Source: Aphrophora alni (taxonomy: Eukaryota; Arthropoda; Insecta; Hemiptera; Aphrophoridae). From it: a stretch of 64,000 nucleotides of DNA. The notes under the pieces were generated by a model. The model did not search any database and was not told the origin of the DNA. It worked only from the letters and a program-made list of their open reading frames with translations. The number at the start of each line of letters is the position of its first letter. The stretch's first letter is position 1. Made by a program: the position numbers and the translations under genes. Positions 35,040 through 46,942 of this stretch are shown here, one piece after another. The stretch covers positions 14,991,092 to 15,055,091 of the forward strand of contig OY740777.1 of assembly GCA_963513935.1 (NCBI GenBank). Direction: 5' to 3'.

Positions 35040-35600
35040 AGGTAGGTCATAATATTCTTGGAATTTGTAGACTTCATTGTTAGTAACTAAATATCTACCT
35101 CCTGGCCCTTTGCCACCCTCTAGTTACACCACCTATAATCGCCTTTAGTTACACCTTTTCTTCAAATCCCTAAGTCTAGAATCCATCCTTTCTATTCATA
35201 TGATTTACAACCTCATAAGATCAACAATCCATCAGCTATGTTCCCAGCTTTTAATTTTAAAACAAAACCGGTTGGCCAACATAACAGAATAAAACTATAG
35301 TATTTGACTTTAAATTATTCATAAAACATACTGTACAGAATGTGACATTTATATAGCTCAAACAGTTCAAACAAAACGCTGACATCATTTTGGTTTTGAA
35401 TTTATTTTACAACATACTAATTATCTTTGAACAAAAACTCTAATAATTCTTAAATCAGACATTTCAAAGTACCAAAAAGTTACGATTTATATTAGTTCTA
35501 TTACGGCCTTCTTGCTCCTCTTAAACTTTAAATTTTACACCATTAAACCTTCAAACCTTCTTAATATAAAGTGAGACAGCATAACATAGATAGACAGATC
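35040..35600 (+). pseudogene. Penelope-like element C-terminal (GIY-YIG endonuclease) relic
   Basis: At 35,329-35,379 one frame reads YCTECDIYIAQTVQTKR. This matches the conserved C-x2-C-x3-YIGQT region of the GIY-YIG endonuclease that ends many Penelope-like polyproteins; here the Gly of YIGQT is Ala. Upstream 35,090-35,320 reads as a degenerate linker with stops, and downstream there are further stops and no intact domain. The RT part is absent, so this is a 5'-truncated, decayed copy. The relative GC-richness of 35,090-35,130 supports an inserted origin. The identification rests on one short motif. Confidence 0.5.
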
Positions 35601-35903
35601 AGAAAAAACATTATTCATAAGTGATTTAAAAAATCAAGAACGATTTTTAAAATAATATAGAATTTTTTTAACATCATGCAATGATCCTTCCTGTCATTTC
35701 CTGTTAAATCCTGATCCTTTTAATCCGAATAACATTCCAAACTTTTTATAATTATGTCTTTAATATGTACAACATATTTTTCGAGACGGCATATATCAAA
35801 AGTCAATTCCTGCCTACCTCACACTCTAGCAATAATTATTGATTTTTATTTTTAGGTTTGAAGCTTATACGTTTTTTACACTCGTACCTGCCAGTATTTC
35901 TAA

Positions 35904-36010
35904 TTAAATAATATTTCAAGTGAAAAATATACGAGCTAGACTGGGAATTGAATCCAGGACTTTGGCTTTACCCGCCAATCTTCTACCAACTGAGCTATCC
36001 TTAGGGCGTA
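35904..36010 (-). mobile_element. tRNA-like SINE, minus-strand copy
   Basis: Read on the - strand it gives an A-box-like TAGCTCAGTTGG, an anticodon-stem-like TTGGC-GGGTAAA-GCCAA, a B-box-like GGATTCAATTCC and then a tail that includes TATTTTTCACTTGAAATA. The loop reads GTA at the anticodon position but lacks T33, and the acceptor stem does not close well, so it looks like a SINE head and not a working tRNA. Confidence 0.6.
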
Positions 36011-36095
36011 CACGTCTCACTTGATTTTACTTTTGCTGAAGTTTTTGAGTTATTAAATTATTTACCTCGTTACAACGACATTGATATTAAGATTC

Positions 36096-36205
36096 ACCTT
36101 ACTTGCGTATGTTGGTAGAGCATTGGCGCGTAAAGCCCAAGCTCCTGGATTCAATTCCCATTCAAGGTAGTATATTTTTCACTTGAAATATTATTTAACA
36201 AATTA
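36096..36205 (+). mobile_element. tRNA-like SINE, plus-strand copy (inverted partner)
   Basis: It carries GTTGGTAGAGCATTGGCGCG, TAAAGCCCAAG, GGATTCAATTCCC and the same tail TATATTTTTCACTTGAAATA as the copy at 35,904-36,010, but in opposite orientation. The A box is weaker (GTATGTTGG). The two form a head-to-head inverted pair separated by about 85 bp. Confidence 0.6.
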
Positions 36206-36209
36206 TTGT

Positions 36210-36799
36210 AAGAGTCTCTTCCGTTGTTATAAGTAAACAATAATTTTCAGTTAAAACCATCTTAGATTTCTTCCGTAGAATTAAAGCAATTTACGTAAAT
36301 ACAAATTGCATTCCAGCAATGATTCTTCCAACGTTAGGATGAGTTCGGATTTAGTAAAAGGTAATATTTGCATATTAATTGCTGTATCAGAACTGCTGAC
36401 CTTTATTTTCAATGGTAATAAAGTAAGTCATTCTAACCTTAGCTGTCACTGTTTAATTAAAACTGTATTGTAAACTATACGAATTTCTAAAATCCTTATA
36501 TTATCCAGGGTATGTTTTTTTTACACGAATAACTATTATTAATGTTTAGTAAATTATTGTGATACCTTATACTTAAGCTTATATTAGAACGGCTTTACAT
36601 TTTATTCGAATATAACAATCAACCATTTTGAATCTCTTTTACAAATGTAGAATATTTACTGACATAACGAAAAGAAAATTCTAGAAAAGTTTGATATTAA
36701 AAGAAAAAAAAATTATCCATAACAATGGAACTTGAGAATTATAAAACTTAATGAGCCATTTAGAGTTAACACGTATTTCAAATAAAACTGTTGCAGGGT
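36210..36799. other. AT-rich stretch without recognisable gene
   Basis: Nothing recognised. Confidence 0.4.
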
Positions 36800-36960
36800 G
36801 GAATAAACAGATGTAATTTCCACAGATTGGCTTATAATATCTTTAAAAATAATAAATAACCTTTACGTCAATATTACTGAATGAAAATTACCTAGTGGGA
36901 ACGTAGGGGTAAACCACTAACTGGGTTTTTTTGAAATATTTTTATAATTTGAAAAACAAA
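36800..36960 (+). repeat. Possible third copy of duplicated block e
   Basis: ACGTCAATATTACTGAATGAAAATTACC, read in pieces, and the following CCACTAACTGGGTTT resemble ATTAGTCAATGAACAATAC and CTTATGACTAGGTTT of block e'. The similarity is weak and by eye only. Confidence 0.3.
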
Positions 36961-37259
36961 ATTCTAATTTAATAATAAACATTATTAATTGCCAGGAAGC
37001 AATGAAATCCATAGGTTTAATCTTGTATACTATCAATACAGGAGAGAATATAATTTCTGAAGCCAGAAGAGGAACATAAACCTATGCAACAAAATTGCAT
37101 TTTTGTTTAAGAAACTATAACTTCTGTAGAAGGTTTTAGAGGTTCATTTACAAGATACCTCTTGTATCCCGTCTAATATGGTACCTCTGTTTATAATGCG
37201 GTGTAAAGTACCGTGAAATGGATCGTATAACGTATTTTATGTAGGTTTATACGTTATTG

Positions 37260-37790
37260 TGTTTTATATCCAAAATATGTGTACTTATAACCTATGTTTT
37301 ACTACAAAGTGACATCTAAAATGTAAACTGCAGTCAAATGTATATTTAATTAGGAAACATAATTTAATAAAAGTCATATTATATAATAAAATTGCATTAA
37401 ATTAACAAATAAATTAATTTTGCTTCATACATTAAAAATCGTTATTTTAAGCAAACACGTTTACGTGTACATTTTGTTGGACACATTATTAAAACAAGTT
37501 GAATATAATCCTGCCATTAGTGTAATGCTGTTCACGACCGCTTTTGGCTCCAATTAAAGGAAACCTAAAACCCTACATTAAATCTACCCCACACCCCACT
37601 TTCCACTTTGTCTATTCCGTCATTTTTGGAGAAAGCTTTTACTTGTGAATTATTTTGTCTCCTTTATATCAAAACCATTAATTATACCATGAATATCTTT
37701 CTTGGCTTTGTTGGATTCTTTAACACTTTGATTTTATTTATTAGTGAAATAAATCAATAGTAGTTGCCCGAATTACCATTAAGCTTCTTT
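37260..37790 (+). repeat. Duplicated block f' (partner 31,480-32,010)
   Basis: It carries AATGTAAACTGCAG, AACACGTTTACGTGTA, TTCACGACCGCTTTTGGCT, CAATTAAAGGAAA, TTCCGTCATTTTTGG and TTACTTGTGAATTA, colinear with the first copy. Confidence 0.65.
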
Positions 37791-38042
37791 GATTTTAAAA
37801 CAAAATTAACACAATCACACGTACGATAAAATTTGCACAAAATTAAAATTTTCAAACAAATTATATAATTTTATTTGTTGAATAATTGAAATTCACTTCG
37901 TCGAAAAGTCTACATAATATTATTTTAATACAAATTATTTAATAATAATATAACAACCAGATATATTCCAAAATGTAAAACAAAAATAAAACCAAATACA
38001 ACAATTGCAATAAAAGCTTTTTTCATAATATAAGGATTATGA

Positions 38043-38045
<3 letters not shown>

Positions 38046-38085
<40 letters not shown>
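38046..38085. repeat. (TA)n microsatellite
   Basis: Uninterrupted TA repeat. An (AAAT)n run also occurs at 38,450-38,476. Confidence 0.95.
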
Positions 38086-38088
<3 letters not shown>

Positions 38089-38579
38089 TGCTGTAAACCT
38101 TAAAGCTATTACACCATTCTTAACATGCAAAGACGTAGCTCATCTGGTATACCGCATATATAGTCACATTAGGAATTAGAGAGTTTTCATATGATGCGCA
38201 TTTTTCAGCCGGGTTATAGCAATCCGATTTTCCATCTACTACTATACATTCCCTTACTCTAAATTAGAGTAACAAATAACTTTTGAATGCCATATCCCCT
38301 TCACATTTTGTAAAAATATTTTTAATCGTCTTTACTATGTAAAACTATTTCTGATAGGTTTTTATCAATTGTAGACTCAAAGGATTCAAATATTTTTCAC
38401 TAGCTGTTAAATATTTTATCGAGTTTTTAGTCAAAGAGAGCGTCAGTGTAAATAAATAAATAAATAAATAAATAAAATCGAAGCGTTTAAAAATTACAGT
38501 AAAACGAAAAACGTAATAAACAAAATTACCAAATTGATCAACCTGTAAAAGAAAATTACTTTTAGCTAGTGATTTTCAA

Positions 38580-39180
38580 AGATTTTTAGTCATTATCGAT
38601 GTTAAAAATGATAATATTACCCTACCAATACAGAATGTTAAGTACTTTGTTGAACATAAGAAAAGATATACAATTTGGCTATATTTGTTTAATACAAACC
38701 TTATTTTGAAAATTAAAATAGCATTTTTTAAAGGAATTATCTTCTTTTTTTTTTAATACCAAATTTAAAATAAAAAATATCAATTTAACATACAAGTAAT
38801 TTATTGACCATGAGAATAAATATAAAATTTGGCTATATTTGTTTAATACAGACCTTAATTAAAAATAAGTAAAATAGCATTTTTTAGAAGAATTATCTTA
38901 TCTTTTTTTTCTTACAAATTTAAAATAAAAAATAACAATTTAACATAGGGACTATGTTAATTTGTTAAATATCAATTTAACAAAAGTAATTGACTAAGGA
39001 ATTACTGTCACTGAAGTGTTTACAGATGCCGAGGTAATAGATTTTGCATATAAAGTTAAATACCGATTATTACTCATTATCGACAAGACAAGATGCACAA
39101 GGGTATTAAAACTTTGGAAATAATTGAGTTTTCCGCGATAGATTATTATTTGGAGGGTAATTATAGAGTGTGCAGTCCGA
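38580..39180 (+). repeat. Duplicated block g' (partner 32,570-32,970)
   Basis: It begins with CGATGTTAAAAATGATAATATT and ends near TTATTTGGAGGGTAATTATAG, like the partner. Inside it, a ~170-bp segment is tandemly repeated: GGCTATATTTGTTTAATACA occurs near 38,677 and again near 38,829, each time followed by a similar T-rich run and ATTTAAAATAAAAAAT. Confidence 0.55.
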
Positions 39181-39939
39181 TTGAATTTAATATCGACAAA
39201 TCATGAAATCGGTTACTACCTACCTTAATTTGAAAGAATTAGATCATATTTATTTTCGAATGAAACTTTTAAAATACCAGAACATATATAACTGTCACAA
39301 ATATAAACAGTTTACAAGTTTACATTCGATGTTCAGAATATGCAACAAGCCTATACGTCTAGGTTCCTTGTCAAGCATATCTAACTAAATAGCTTGTTGT
39401 TAGATGTGTGCGTATTAACTGTCTTCTAACAGGTAAATATTACTAGAATAGATGGGCGATTACCATATTTGTTTATTTAAACTTTAGTTAATTAGATTTT
39501 CAATATTGCTAATTATTAGTGCATTGATTTGAACGTCAATGACAATAGCACAGTTTGTTTTATTTACTTTTTTTGAAATTTTTGTAATTCGTACTGTGTA
39601 TAAAATTATTTTTCACATGAAATTCAAAACTTTTTCGTAATTTTGGGTTGTTGTGCGTCAAAGAACAAAATCTCCAAGAGATGTTGATGGAGCATAAAAT
39701 CTTAAACACAAAACAATTTAAAGATTTATGCATTTTTTTTAAAGTATTAAAAAGATTAAAAGATTTGCCTAAAATATTTTCCAAGTGTAAAAAGTTTCAA
39801 ATATAATATATCACTTAACAATTGATTGATCTGCTGCTTAGACACGATAAAAAATTCCCTTTACACCTTTTCTTCTTTTTTTTAGAAGTTAAACCATTTA
39901 GAAGTAACTGGATTACTGTGTTGAATATACAATGAAAGA
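39181..39939. other. AT-rich stretch without recognisable gene
   Basis: Two short open frames (39,203-39,388 + and 39,560-39,784 -) have no family resemblance. Confidence 0.35.
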
Positions 39940-40386
39940 AAATTCTCCAAAACCACAATACAACACTAACAACACAAAGACATTAAAGCCAAGATATTTT
40001 ACGTCTCTCCATTATTTAAGTTAGTTTTATTTTCATATCATTATTAACAACCATTATTATTACTTAATTTGTTTGTTTTTTTATTCATACTATGATTTTA
40101 AATGTTACTCCATTAGTTAAGTTAGTATATTTTTCATCTTTGTATTAGAAGGTTGCAGGCGTTGCCACCCTCATAGATGAGTTAAGAGGCCAACTGTAAT
40201 AGACCAAGGGGATCAAATGACGGGAAGGGGGAACGCCTGTCTGCAGTAGTAATTGTAGTTGTTAAGGTTAGTGTGTATTGCACCTCTGAAGATGATAGCG
40301 TGCTATTGAAATATACGTAACTTAGAATAAACATAACTATACAGTCTTTGTGTTGTTAGTCTTTTATTGGGATTTTGGGGAATTTT
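39940..40386. mobile_element. ~445-bp element with inverted ends and hammerhead-like core
   Basis: Its left end (AATTCTCCAAAACCACAATA onward to AACACAAAGAC, 39,940-39,981) is the imperfect reverse complement of its right end (40,344-40,386, GTCTTTGTGTTGTTAG to GGGATTTTGGGGAATTTT). The GC-richer interior carries CTGAAGA (40,286-40,292), a hairpin ATAGC-GT-GCTAT and GAAA (40,308-40,311). There is no coding relic. It fits a non-autonomous Penelope-like or MITE-like element. Confidence 0.6.
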
Positions 40387-40759
40387 GTTTTATTGTCTCC
40401 GTTTGATGTATAATTAAAAATAAAAGAGTTTATTTATCTTTGAAACTGTTTTAATAGATAACATATGCAAACTGGAAATAAGATTTACTACGTAGTTTCT
40501 AAATCTTTTAAATAGCGCGATAAAGTACGTTCCTGGTACACCTCTAATTATTTTTGCCATTTCCACTTGTAAAAAGTCCCATATTTTCCAATATTTATGC
40601 CAAATTATGTTTCTGTTCATTACATCTTTTTGTAAAATGTTTAGGAAGCCATTCTTTCGGCATATTAAAAAGTATGTTATTGTAACTATACATAATGTAC
40701 ACACTACTTTAATAGTTTCGTTAAATTTATTATTTCTTCCATCATTTTGCGGCTCTTCA

Positions 40760-40970
40760 TTTTAATGACGTAATAAACAGAGACTTGATTTGATAACACC
40801 AATACTGATATCTGGAGAAGTGAAACTGCAATCTGGAACTCAGTTTTACTATGTAATGAAATGAGAACCATAAATTATATCATAAAACCTATTACAACAT
40901 AAATCTTTTGAAATTACAAATAAAATTGTCGAGGAGAGATTTTAACGCCGACTGAAAGGGTCGATTATTG
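40760..40970 (+). repeat. Duplicated block h (partner 43,030-43,240)
   Basis: Shared landmarks are ACGTAATAAAC, GACTTGAT, CAATACTGATATCTGGAGAA, TGTAATGAAAT(G/C)AGA, AAATAAAATTGT or GAATAAAATTGT and GA(G)GAGATTTTAACGCC. Confidence 0.7.
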
Positions 40971-41739
40971 TTTAATTTAACGGATTATTTTTACATACTG
41001 CTCACACGTTTTCCCCACCATAATATGTGTATATAACAATGAATTATATTATTGTCATCCAAAATCAACATCTATACAAAGTTTCAAAATTTTCTATCAA
41101 CAAGAAGTGTCTCAAATTGAGTTTCACAGATTTGATGACAGAAAGACAGACTTAAAAGCAAAGTAAAGAAAATTGTGAAATAAGTTTTCATAACATACAA
41201 ATATCTCCGGCTTGTCATTAATCACACTATTATTTAGAAACTTTTGATTTTATATTGAGATAGAAAATACTCTAATGACAAAGGCAATGTTGATGTATTC
41301 CCTACATCCTATTTGATTTATTAATTTCAAATTGAATAAAAGGACATAAAGCACTGATGCTAAACGAGTTATGATTAGAGGACATAATCAATCAGTCACA
41401 GATTTGTATTAACCGATATTTATACTTCATTCAACAATAAATTGCTTTCAACTATTGTAGCCGTTAGTCAATTTCCCCTAAAATCATCATTTAATTACAA
41501 GTTCAAAGTGTATTGTTATCACAAATAGACTCAGATAATGCCATTACACTAATCTACTACTGGGTTTAACTGTGATAATTTTCTCTCTAAACAACCTTCA
41601 CTGAAAAAATGTTTAAAGAACTTTTTGAAATAATATATAATAATGTTAATATTATATATTATACATTACCTTGTAGTAAAACTGAAATACTTGGAGGATT
41701 TCTTCATAGAATAGTGAGTACGTATGTGTTAATCCCTTG
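40971..41739. other. AT-rich stretch without recognisable gene
   Basis: Nothing recognised. Confidence 0.4.
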
Positions 41740-42245
41740 ATACAATAGCTGGATTTACATTTCTTCGTGTAGTGTTAGATTAGATCCCTCTTTATTATAT
41801 TTTGTATCAAGTCTTTTTTGACAAACTGTTATTATCTTCTGATCTTAAAGCTATTTGAATACTCACTGGTTTCGAGTATATTTCTTATCTTTTCTCGAAA
41901 GCATTGGCACCAAGTCACACAGACCCATTTGTTTTCTCTATGTTTATGGGGAGGGGCTAGATTCACATATGCTTTCGTAGCTTCATATCTTTCTTCTCTG
42001 GAGGTGTACTATTAGCCATCTTTTACGTTCTTGGAGTAGCCTCTTGTGTCTGACAGGCTTGGCTCCAGTGCATGTGTGACTACTATATTTTGTTTCTATT
42101 TTTGTGAATATTTATGGTATTGTGTATATTGTTGTATAGTATATGAATAGCCTATATAATTTGTATATTGGAAGGCTGGTAATTGCTATTCTATTTGTAT
42201 AGAAGTGTATATTCTGGATTATTATTTGTACAAAAAATAAAATTA
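41740..42245 (+). other. GC-richer patch ending in a poly(A)-signal-like AATAAA
   Basis: Composition rises between 41,880 and 42,080, with open but unrecognised frames (the longest 41,818-42,015). AATAAA occurs at about 42,235. It could be a decayed terminal exon or an element tail. No acceptor site or protein family supports a gene call. Confidence 0.2.
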
Positions 42246-42775
42246 ATTAAAGTCAAATGAACAAGATAGCGAACGTGTAAGAGAGCTTTTGTAATAAAAT
42301 TTTTGAAAACAGTGTTTGTGTTATTTACTATATTTCTATAACTTTTTAACATTTGTGGTTGTTTTAATTATTATTTTTTTTCAATTAGAATTACTGTTTA
42401 ATTTTTTTTTTAAATATCTAGGAGAATATTTATGTTCTCTCTTTCTTTAGATCGACGTTGTTAAAACGTTGGGAAAACTGGGAAAAATATAAAGTAAGAA
42501 AATGCACAAAATATGTCGACACATCCGTAATTCAGAAAATACTTTCCAAATAATACACAAATTTTCAGTTCTGATTTTTGTTTAAAACAAGTACCATTCT
42601 TGGAACGGACAAAATATTCTCGTTGATAAAATGCGTGAATCACAAAATGTCCTCATGAACACAAATGTTATAATTATTTGGGAACTACTTTAATCAATTT
42701 GAATCAATCACCGACTAAAACTTGACATAGGAAAGAAAACCGTAAGAAAATGAACTATTTAAAATTTATAAACGC

Positions 42776-42798
42776 ACATACACACACACACACACACC
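42776..42798. repeat. (CA)n microsatellite
   Basis: ACACACACACACACAC run. Confidence 0.9.
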
Positions 42799-43029
42799 GA
42801 CTTTTTTTCTGATTTATGTAAGGATTAGGCTACAAATAAGTTGTAATACTTCGGCGTTGAAAATTGCTATAATTACTTATATTGTATGTGCGTATTTCAT
42901 TAGACATTTGACTGTTAAATCAATCACATTATAAACGATATCTACTTTCATCACTACACTTCTTCCTTAAAGTACCTAAAACTTTGTACAAATGTCTTTA
43001 TAAAAGTTCCGTTTAAATCATTTTCATTA

Positions 43030-43240
43030 AAAACTTTTTACTGCTCTTCATTTAATCACGTAATAAACTTGACTTGATACCAGCAATACTGATATCTGGA
43101 GAAATAAAACTGTAGTCCGTAAGAGTTTTAGTGTGTAATGAAATCAGAGCGTTAAATTATACCCTAAATCCATTATTATATAAATGTTTACTGGGAATAA
43201 AATTGTTGACGAGAGATTTTAACGCCAAAATGTGTAGTCA
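43030..43240 (+). repeat. Duplicated block h' (partner 40,760-40,970)
   Basis: It carries CACGTAATAAAC, CAATACTGATATCTGGAGAA, TGTAATGAAATCAGA and GACGAGAGATTTTAACGCC, in the same order as block h. Confidence 0.7.
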
Positions 43241-44175
43241 ATCAATACTTTGTTTGATTTTCTGAAATTAAAAAAATATCAAATACACTGGAAAATGTTA
43301 AGAAAATAGAAATATAGTAAAATGTGATGATACATTATAACTTTAACTGTTAATGGTGAACAAAATGTTGTTTTTATTTTTATTCTATATTGAAGCATAG
43401 GCGAGATATCGCACAAAAACTACAAAAACGAATGAATAGGAAGTTAACAGAACACACAAGAGGTTCAACACAGTCTATACAACTTAGTGTAGTTGTATAA
43501 ACAAAGAAATAATCAATAGTATTAGACAAATCTGACAAATCAAAGGTGTGGTAAAAAATATAAGACCTTACGTATACTGGAAAATAATAGGATGTTTTAG
43601 TATTAATTCCACCTAAAGTTATATCTTAATTTTTTAAAAAAAGAAGAAGAAATGGCAGCACATTAATTGACAAATAGACGAAAACTATGTACGAGTATTT
43701 TTCAGATAAGTTTATGAATACCTTTTTTCTATTTTCAAATCCAGAAACATTTGTCTCAGATTGATTTACTGAATACATTTGGATTTACTTTTGTTTTGAA
43801 TTGTTAAAAGATGGGAAATGCCCTTAGTCTTAATAGAATGTATCACCAATATAACTTACATTTTCTCTTTGTATTTCAAATGTATGACATTATATTTTTG
43901 TAAGAATTTATTGTGTCATAATATTTACAATGTGTTACAGTTTTATTGCAATTTATTGAAAGACTTAAAGTTAATCATTATGCGACTATCGGTTAGAACA
44001 CAAATATGAATTAATTATAAATAATCAAGACTGAAAAAAATCAACAGGTAATATAAGTAAAATGTATTATGAAATAGTATTTTATGTAATTGACAAGTGA
44101 TAATGGTAATAGAAGAGGAATTAAATTTGGGGTCGATGAGTGCTATTAAAATTTCAAATTTTTTAAATATTTTTC
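43241..44175. other. AT-rich stretch without recognisable gene
   Basis: A short open frame at 43,818-44,009 has no family resemblance. Confidence 0.35.
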
Positions 44176-44179
44176 CATT

Positions 44180-44300
44180 TTTATCTCATTTTTAGAAAAA
44201 ATTTCAACATTTACCAATGATGTGATTATCAAAAGATGCATAATTGAAAAGAGAGAAAACCCTGAAAAAATGTTTTTGAAAGTTATGTGATGGGTAAAAA
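44180..44300 (+). repeat. Repeat upstream of the gene, shared with 63,325-63,440
   Basis: TATCTCATTTTTAG, TCAACATTTACCAAT, then AGAGAAAA, AAACCCTGAAAAAAT and TTTGAAA follow in the same order in both places, on the same strand. The pair encloses the intact gene at a distance of about 19 kb. Confidence 0.55.
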
Positions 44301-44712
44301 GTAGATGTAGTTTTCAGTCAAAGAAATTATTCTTTTTTATGCTGTCTCTCCGTCGTCTGTGTATTTCACTTCAACAAACAGCCTATAGTTGTATGTGTAT
44401 GTAGTTTGGCTGTAAAGATCTAGTATTATTGTAATACTAGGCCTACATCTCAACATTCAAATTACTTACAGGTCCAAACACGTGGACCAATATTAATCAA
44501 ATTTGGCTTGTAAACACCTTTTGGCCATACATCTAAGGTTTTAATTTTAATGATAGGCCTAACTCGAAATTTGGAGATAGCTACTATATGAACTCACACA
44601 AAATTACAATTTTTTCAAAATCATCTCTAACGATTTTAATTATAGACACAAATAAAACGTAGCCTATTGTTGGGCATCTCTTCTTACGCGTTCGCACTAC
44701 GTTTTCGACAAC

Positions 44713-44824
<112 letters not shown>

Positions 44825-44829
44825 ACCCC

Positions 44830-45070
44830 AGAATATGGCGGTCATTTAGTGTAATATTGTACAGACATAGACGGTCTGGCAGACTTAAGCGTACCGATGT
44901 TAAAAGGTGACGGTCCGGAGCGTTAACTTCTGTTTCTCAACACAGGGCGGTTATTTCCTGGAACGTTTTGTTCTTAAACTTTGTAGATTTACGTTTAGTC
45001 TATATGTGTCCGTTGAACAGGTCATCATCACTCATAGTGTCAATTATTACGGAACAAGTTTCTGCATTAG
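44830..45070 (+). other. Putative 5' untranslated exon of the Crypton-like gene
   Basis: GC-richer block ending in CTGCATTAG followed by GTAAGAAG, a strong donor at 45,071. The next acceptor, TTATTCATAG at 45,881-45,890, leads after three bases into the predicted start ATG. A TATA-like TATATAA lies just upstream at about 44,820. The start of the exon is not defined. Confidence 0.4.
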
Positions 45071-45893
45071 GTAAGAAGAACATATTTAAGATGTAAGTGT
45101 TTATTATTAAAATAAGTATATAAGTGTAGTAATTTTAGTGAATTTCAATTTATTTCTTATGTATTAAATTGAAAATACAACTTGAAAAAAATATGCAAAT
45201 TATTTATAATTTTTTTTTTTTTGTAATTATAGTACAATTTTCTAACTTATTCATAAAAAAGTAATAGTTTATTATAGTCACTGGTAACATTTTAAAAACG
45301 TGATAATTATGTTTAATGTGTAAAAATAATATGGGTAAACTATATAAGTTAAAACGTTATTAAAAATGTATGATACATACTATGAAAAATATCAAAATAT
45401 GATCTTATAAATAGAGTAGGCTAATTATTTTACTAACCTATTGATTATTAAATAATAACAAGCCTTGCGTGATGATTTTTAATCGTAAGAGTAATAGTGC
45501 AAGATTTTTTTAAAATTATTCTATTAGGACAGAATGTATAAGTAATTTTCTATGATTAATTGCAAACTATGAAAAAAATATATTTAGATTAAGCCCTTAT
45601 AACATATTATATATGTTAAATGCAGCTTCCTATAGAGATCATCAGTATATTATTGTAGTAATTTAATATACATATACTCTTACTATATTATGTTATAACA
45701 ATGGCTACCATTTAGTAGTCCGTTCAGATATAAATTTAACTATATTTTATTACCATTTACGAACAATACGATCCTATATTTTCATTATTACTTGTTTTAC
45801 TTTACCAATAAACTTGTTTTATTTTTGTGCTGGCGTTTCATCCTTTGCTTTTTCCTATTTTTAAATTTATTTAAATATGTTTATTCATAGAAA

Positions 45894-45996
45894 ATGAATC
45901 CAACACTTACAAGGGAAAGTAGAGCCAAGAAAATTTTGGAAATGGCGTTGGCTTCTGATGAAAAAGGTGCTAAAAGAAAAATACCAATCAAAAAAG
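45894..45996 (+). CDS. Crypton-like gene, coding exon 1
   Basis: It opens with ATG at 45,894, three bases after an acceptor (TTATTCATAG), and ends at AAAAAG before GTGAGT (45,997). It codes for 34 codons plus one base (phase 1), starting MNPTLTRESRAKKILEMALA, a basic, helix-prone N-terminus. No ATG lies in the three bases between the acceptor and this start. The phase fits exon 2 exactly. Confidence 0.75.
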
Positions 45997-46942
45997 GTGA
46001 GTTAAAATAATTAGTTATAAACTGTTTAATTTTGAGATGAAGAATCAGTAAATAATTTTATCCAGGAAATTTAGTTTACACACTAATTCCATTAAAAAAA
46101 GATTATAAAATATTACAACTCGTTAAGTAAAGTTTTGTTTAATAATACAAGCCTGGCGGAAGGATGTACTATATTTATTTATGTGAAATTAAAATAAGAA
46201 TTCAAATTTTTTTATTATTTCTTTTTATTTATAATTTTATAAATACTAACGAAAACTCGTTTTGAGCCACCGAAAATATGAATAAGGAAATGTTATTTTT
46301 AAGTTAGACTGAATTTAAATGTAATTTTAAAAAGCTGAAGAGTCAAACATCCATATATTGTTACTTAACAAACATTCATGATAACAAAAAAATTATGACT
46401 ACAAAATATTTTAAAATACACACTAACGTAAAGCATATAAGGTGCTAGTTGTCAGATATTCCGGCAGTCTGAAAGATATTTAGGAAACAGCATCCCCAGA
46501 ATTTAGGTTTATTTATAAAATTTGGTAATTAGTATGTATTCTACTAATAATATTATTTTGATTAAAACATTGTAAATGTACAATTCTCATAGTGAGATAT
46601 TCCTTTATGGTTTTTACTGTATTTCATAACTGGAAACTAATTACATATCACAAAATAAAAATACAGTAAATTTAGGTTTTGTAATTTAAAGAATAAATGT
46701 AACAATACAATTATCAGAATTAAATATTATGTCAAAAATCATATTACATTTGTATTTAAGAGTAGGCTATGTGTGTAGTACACATTTTATTACAGTACAC
46801 AAGAAATAATAAAAAAAAAATACATTTTTTAATTTACATTTACTTTATTTTATTCAATGTTATTAAAGTTTCAATTATGTATTTAGAATGCTTGATAAAT
46901 AATTGTGATGTATTTATTATTGTGTTACAATCTATCTTTTAG
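45997..46942 (+). other. Intron 1 of the Crypton-like gene
   Basis: GTGAGT to TTTTAG. AT-rich, with no repeat or embedded gene noticed. Confidence 0.65.

Noticed and set aside
35904..36010. Functional tRNA (GTA anticodon position) on the minus strand
   Set aside because: The loop lacks T33, the acceptor stem does not close, and a related copy with a shared tail lies next to it. A SINE explains this better.
38120..38200. tRNA-like A box (TAGCTCATCTGGTA)
   Set aside because: There is no B box or cloverleaf downstream.
41818..42015. 65-codon open frame as a gene
   Set aside because: No family resemblance, no ATG with supporting context and no acceptor site. Kept only as an unassigned patch.
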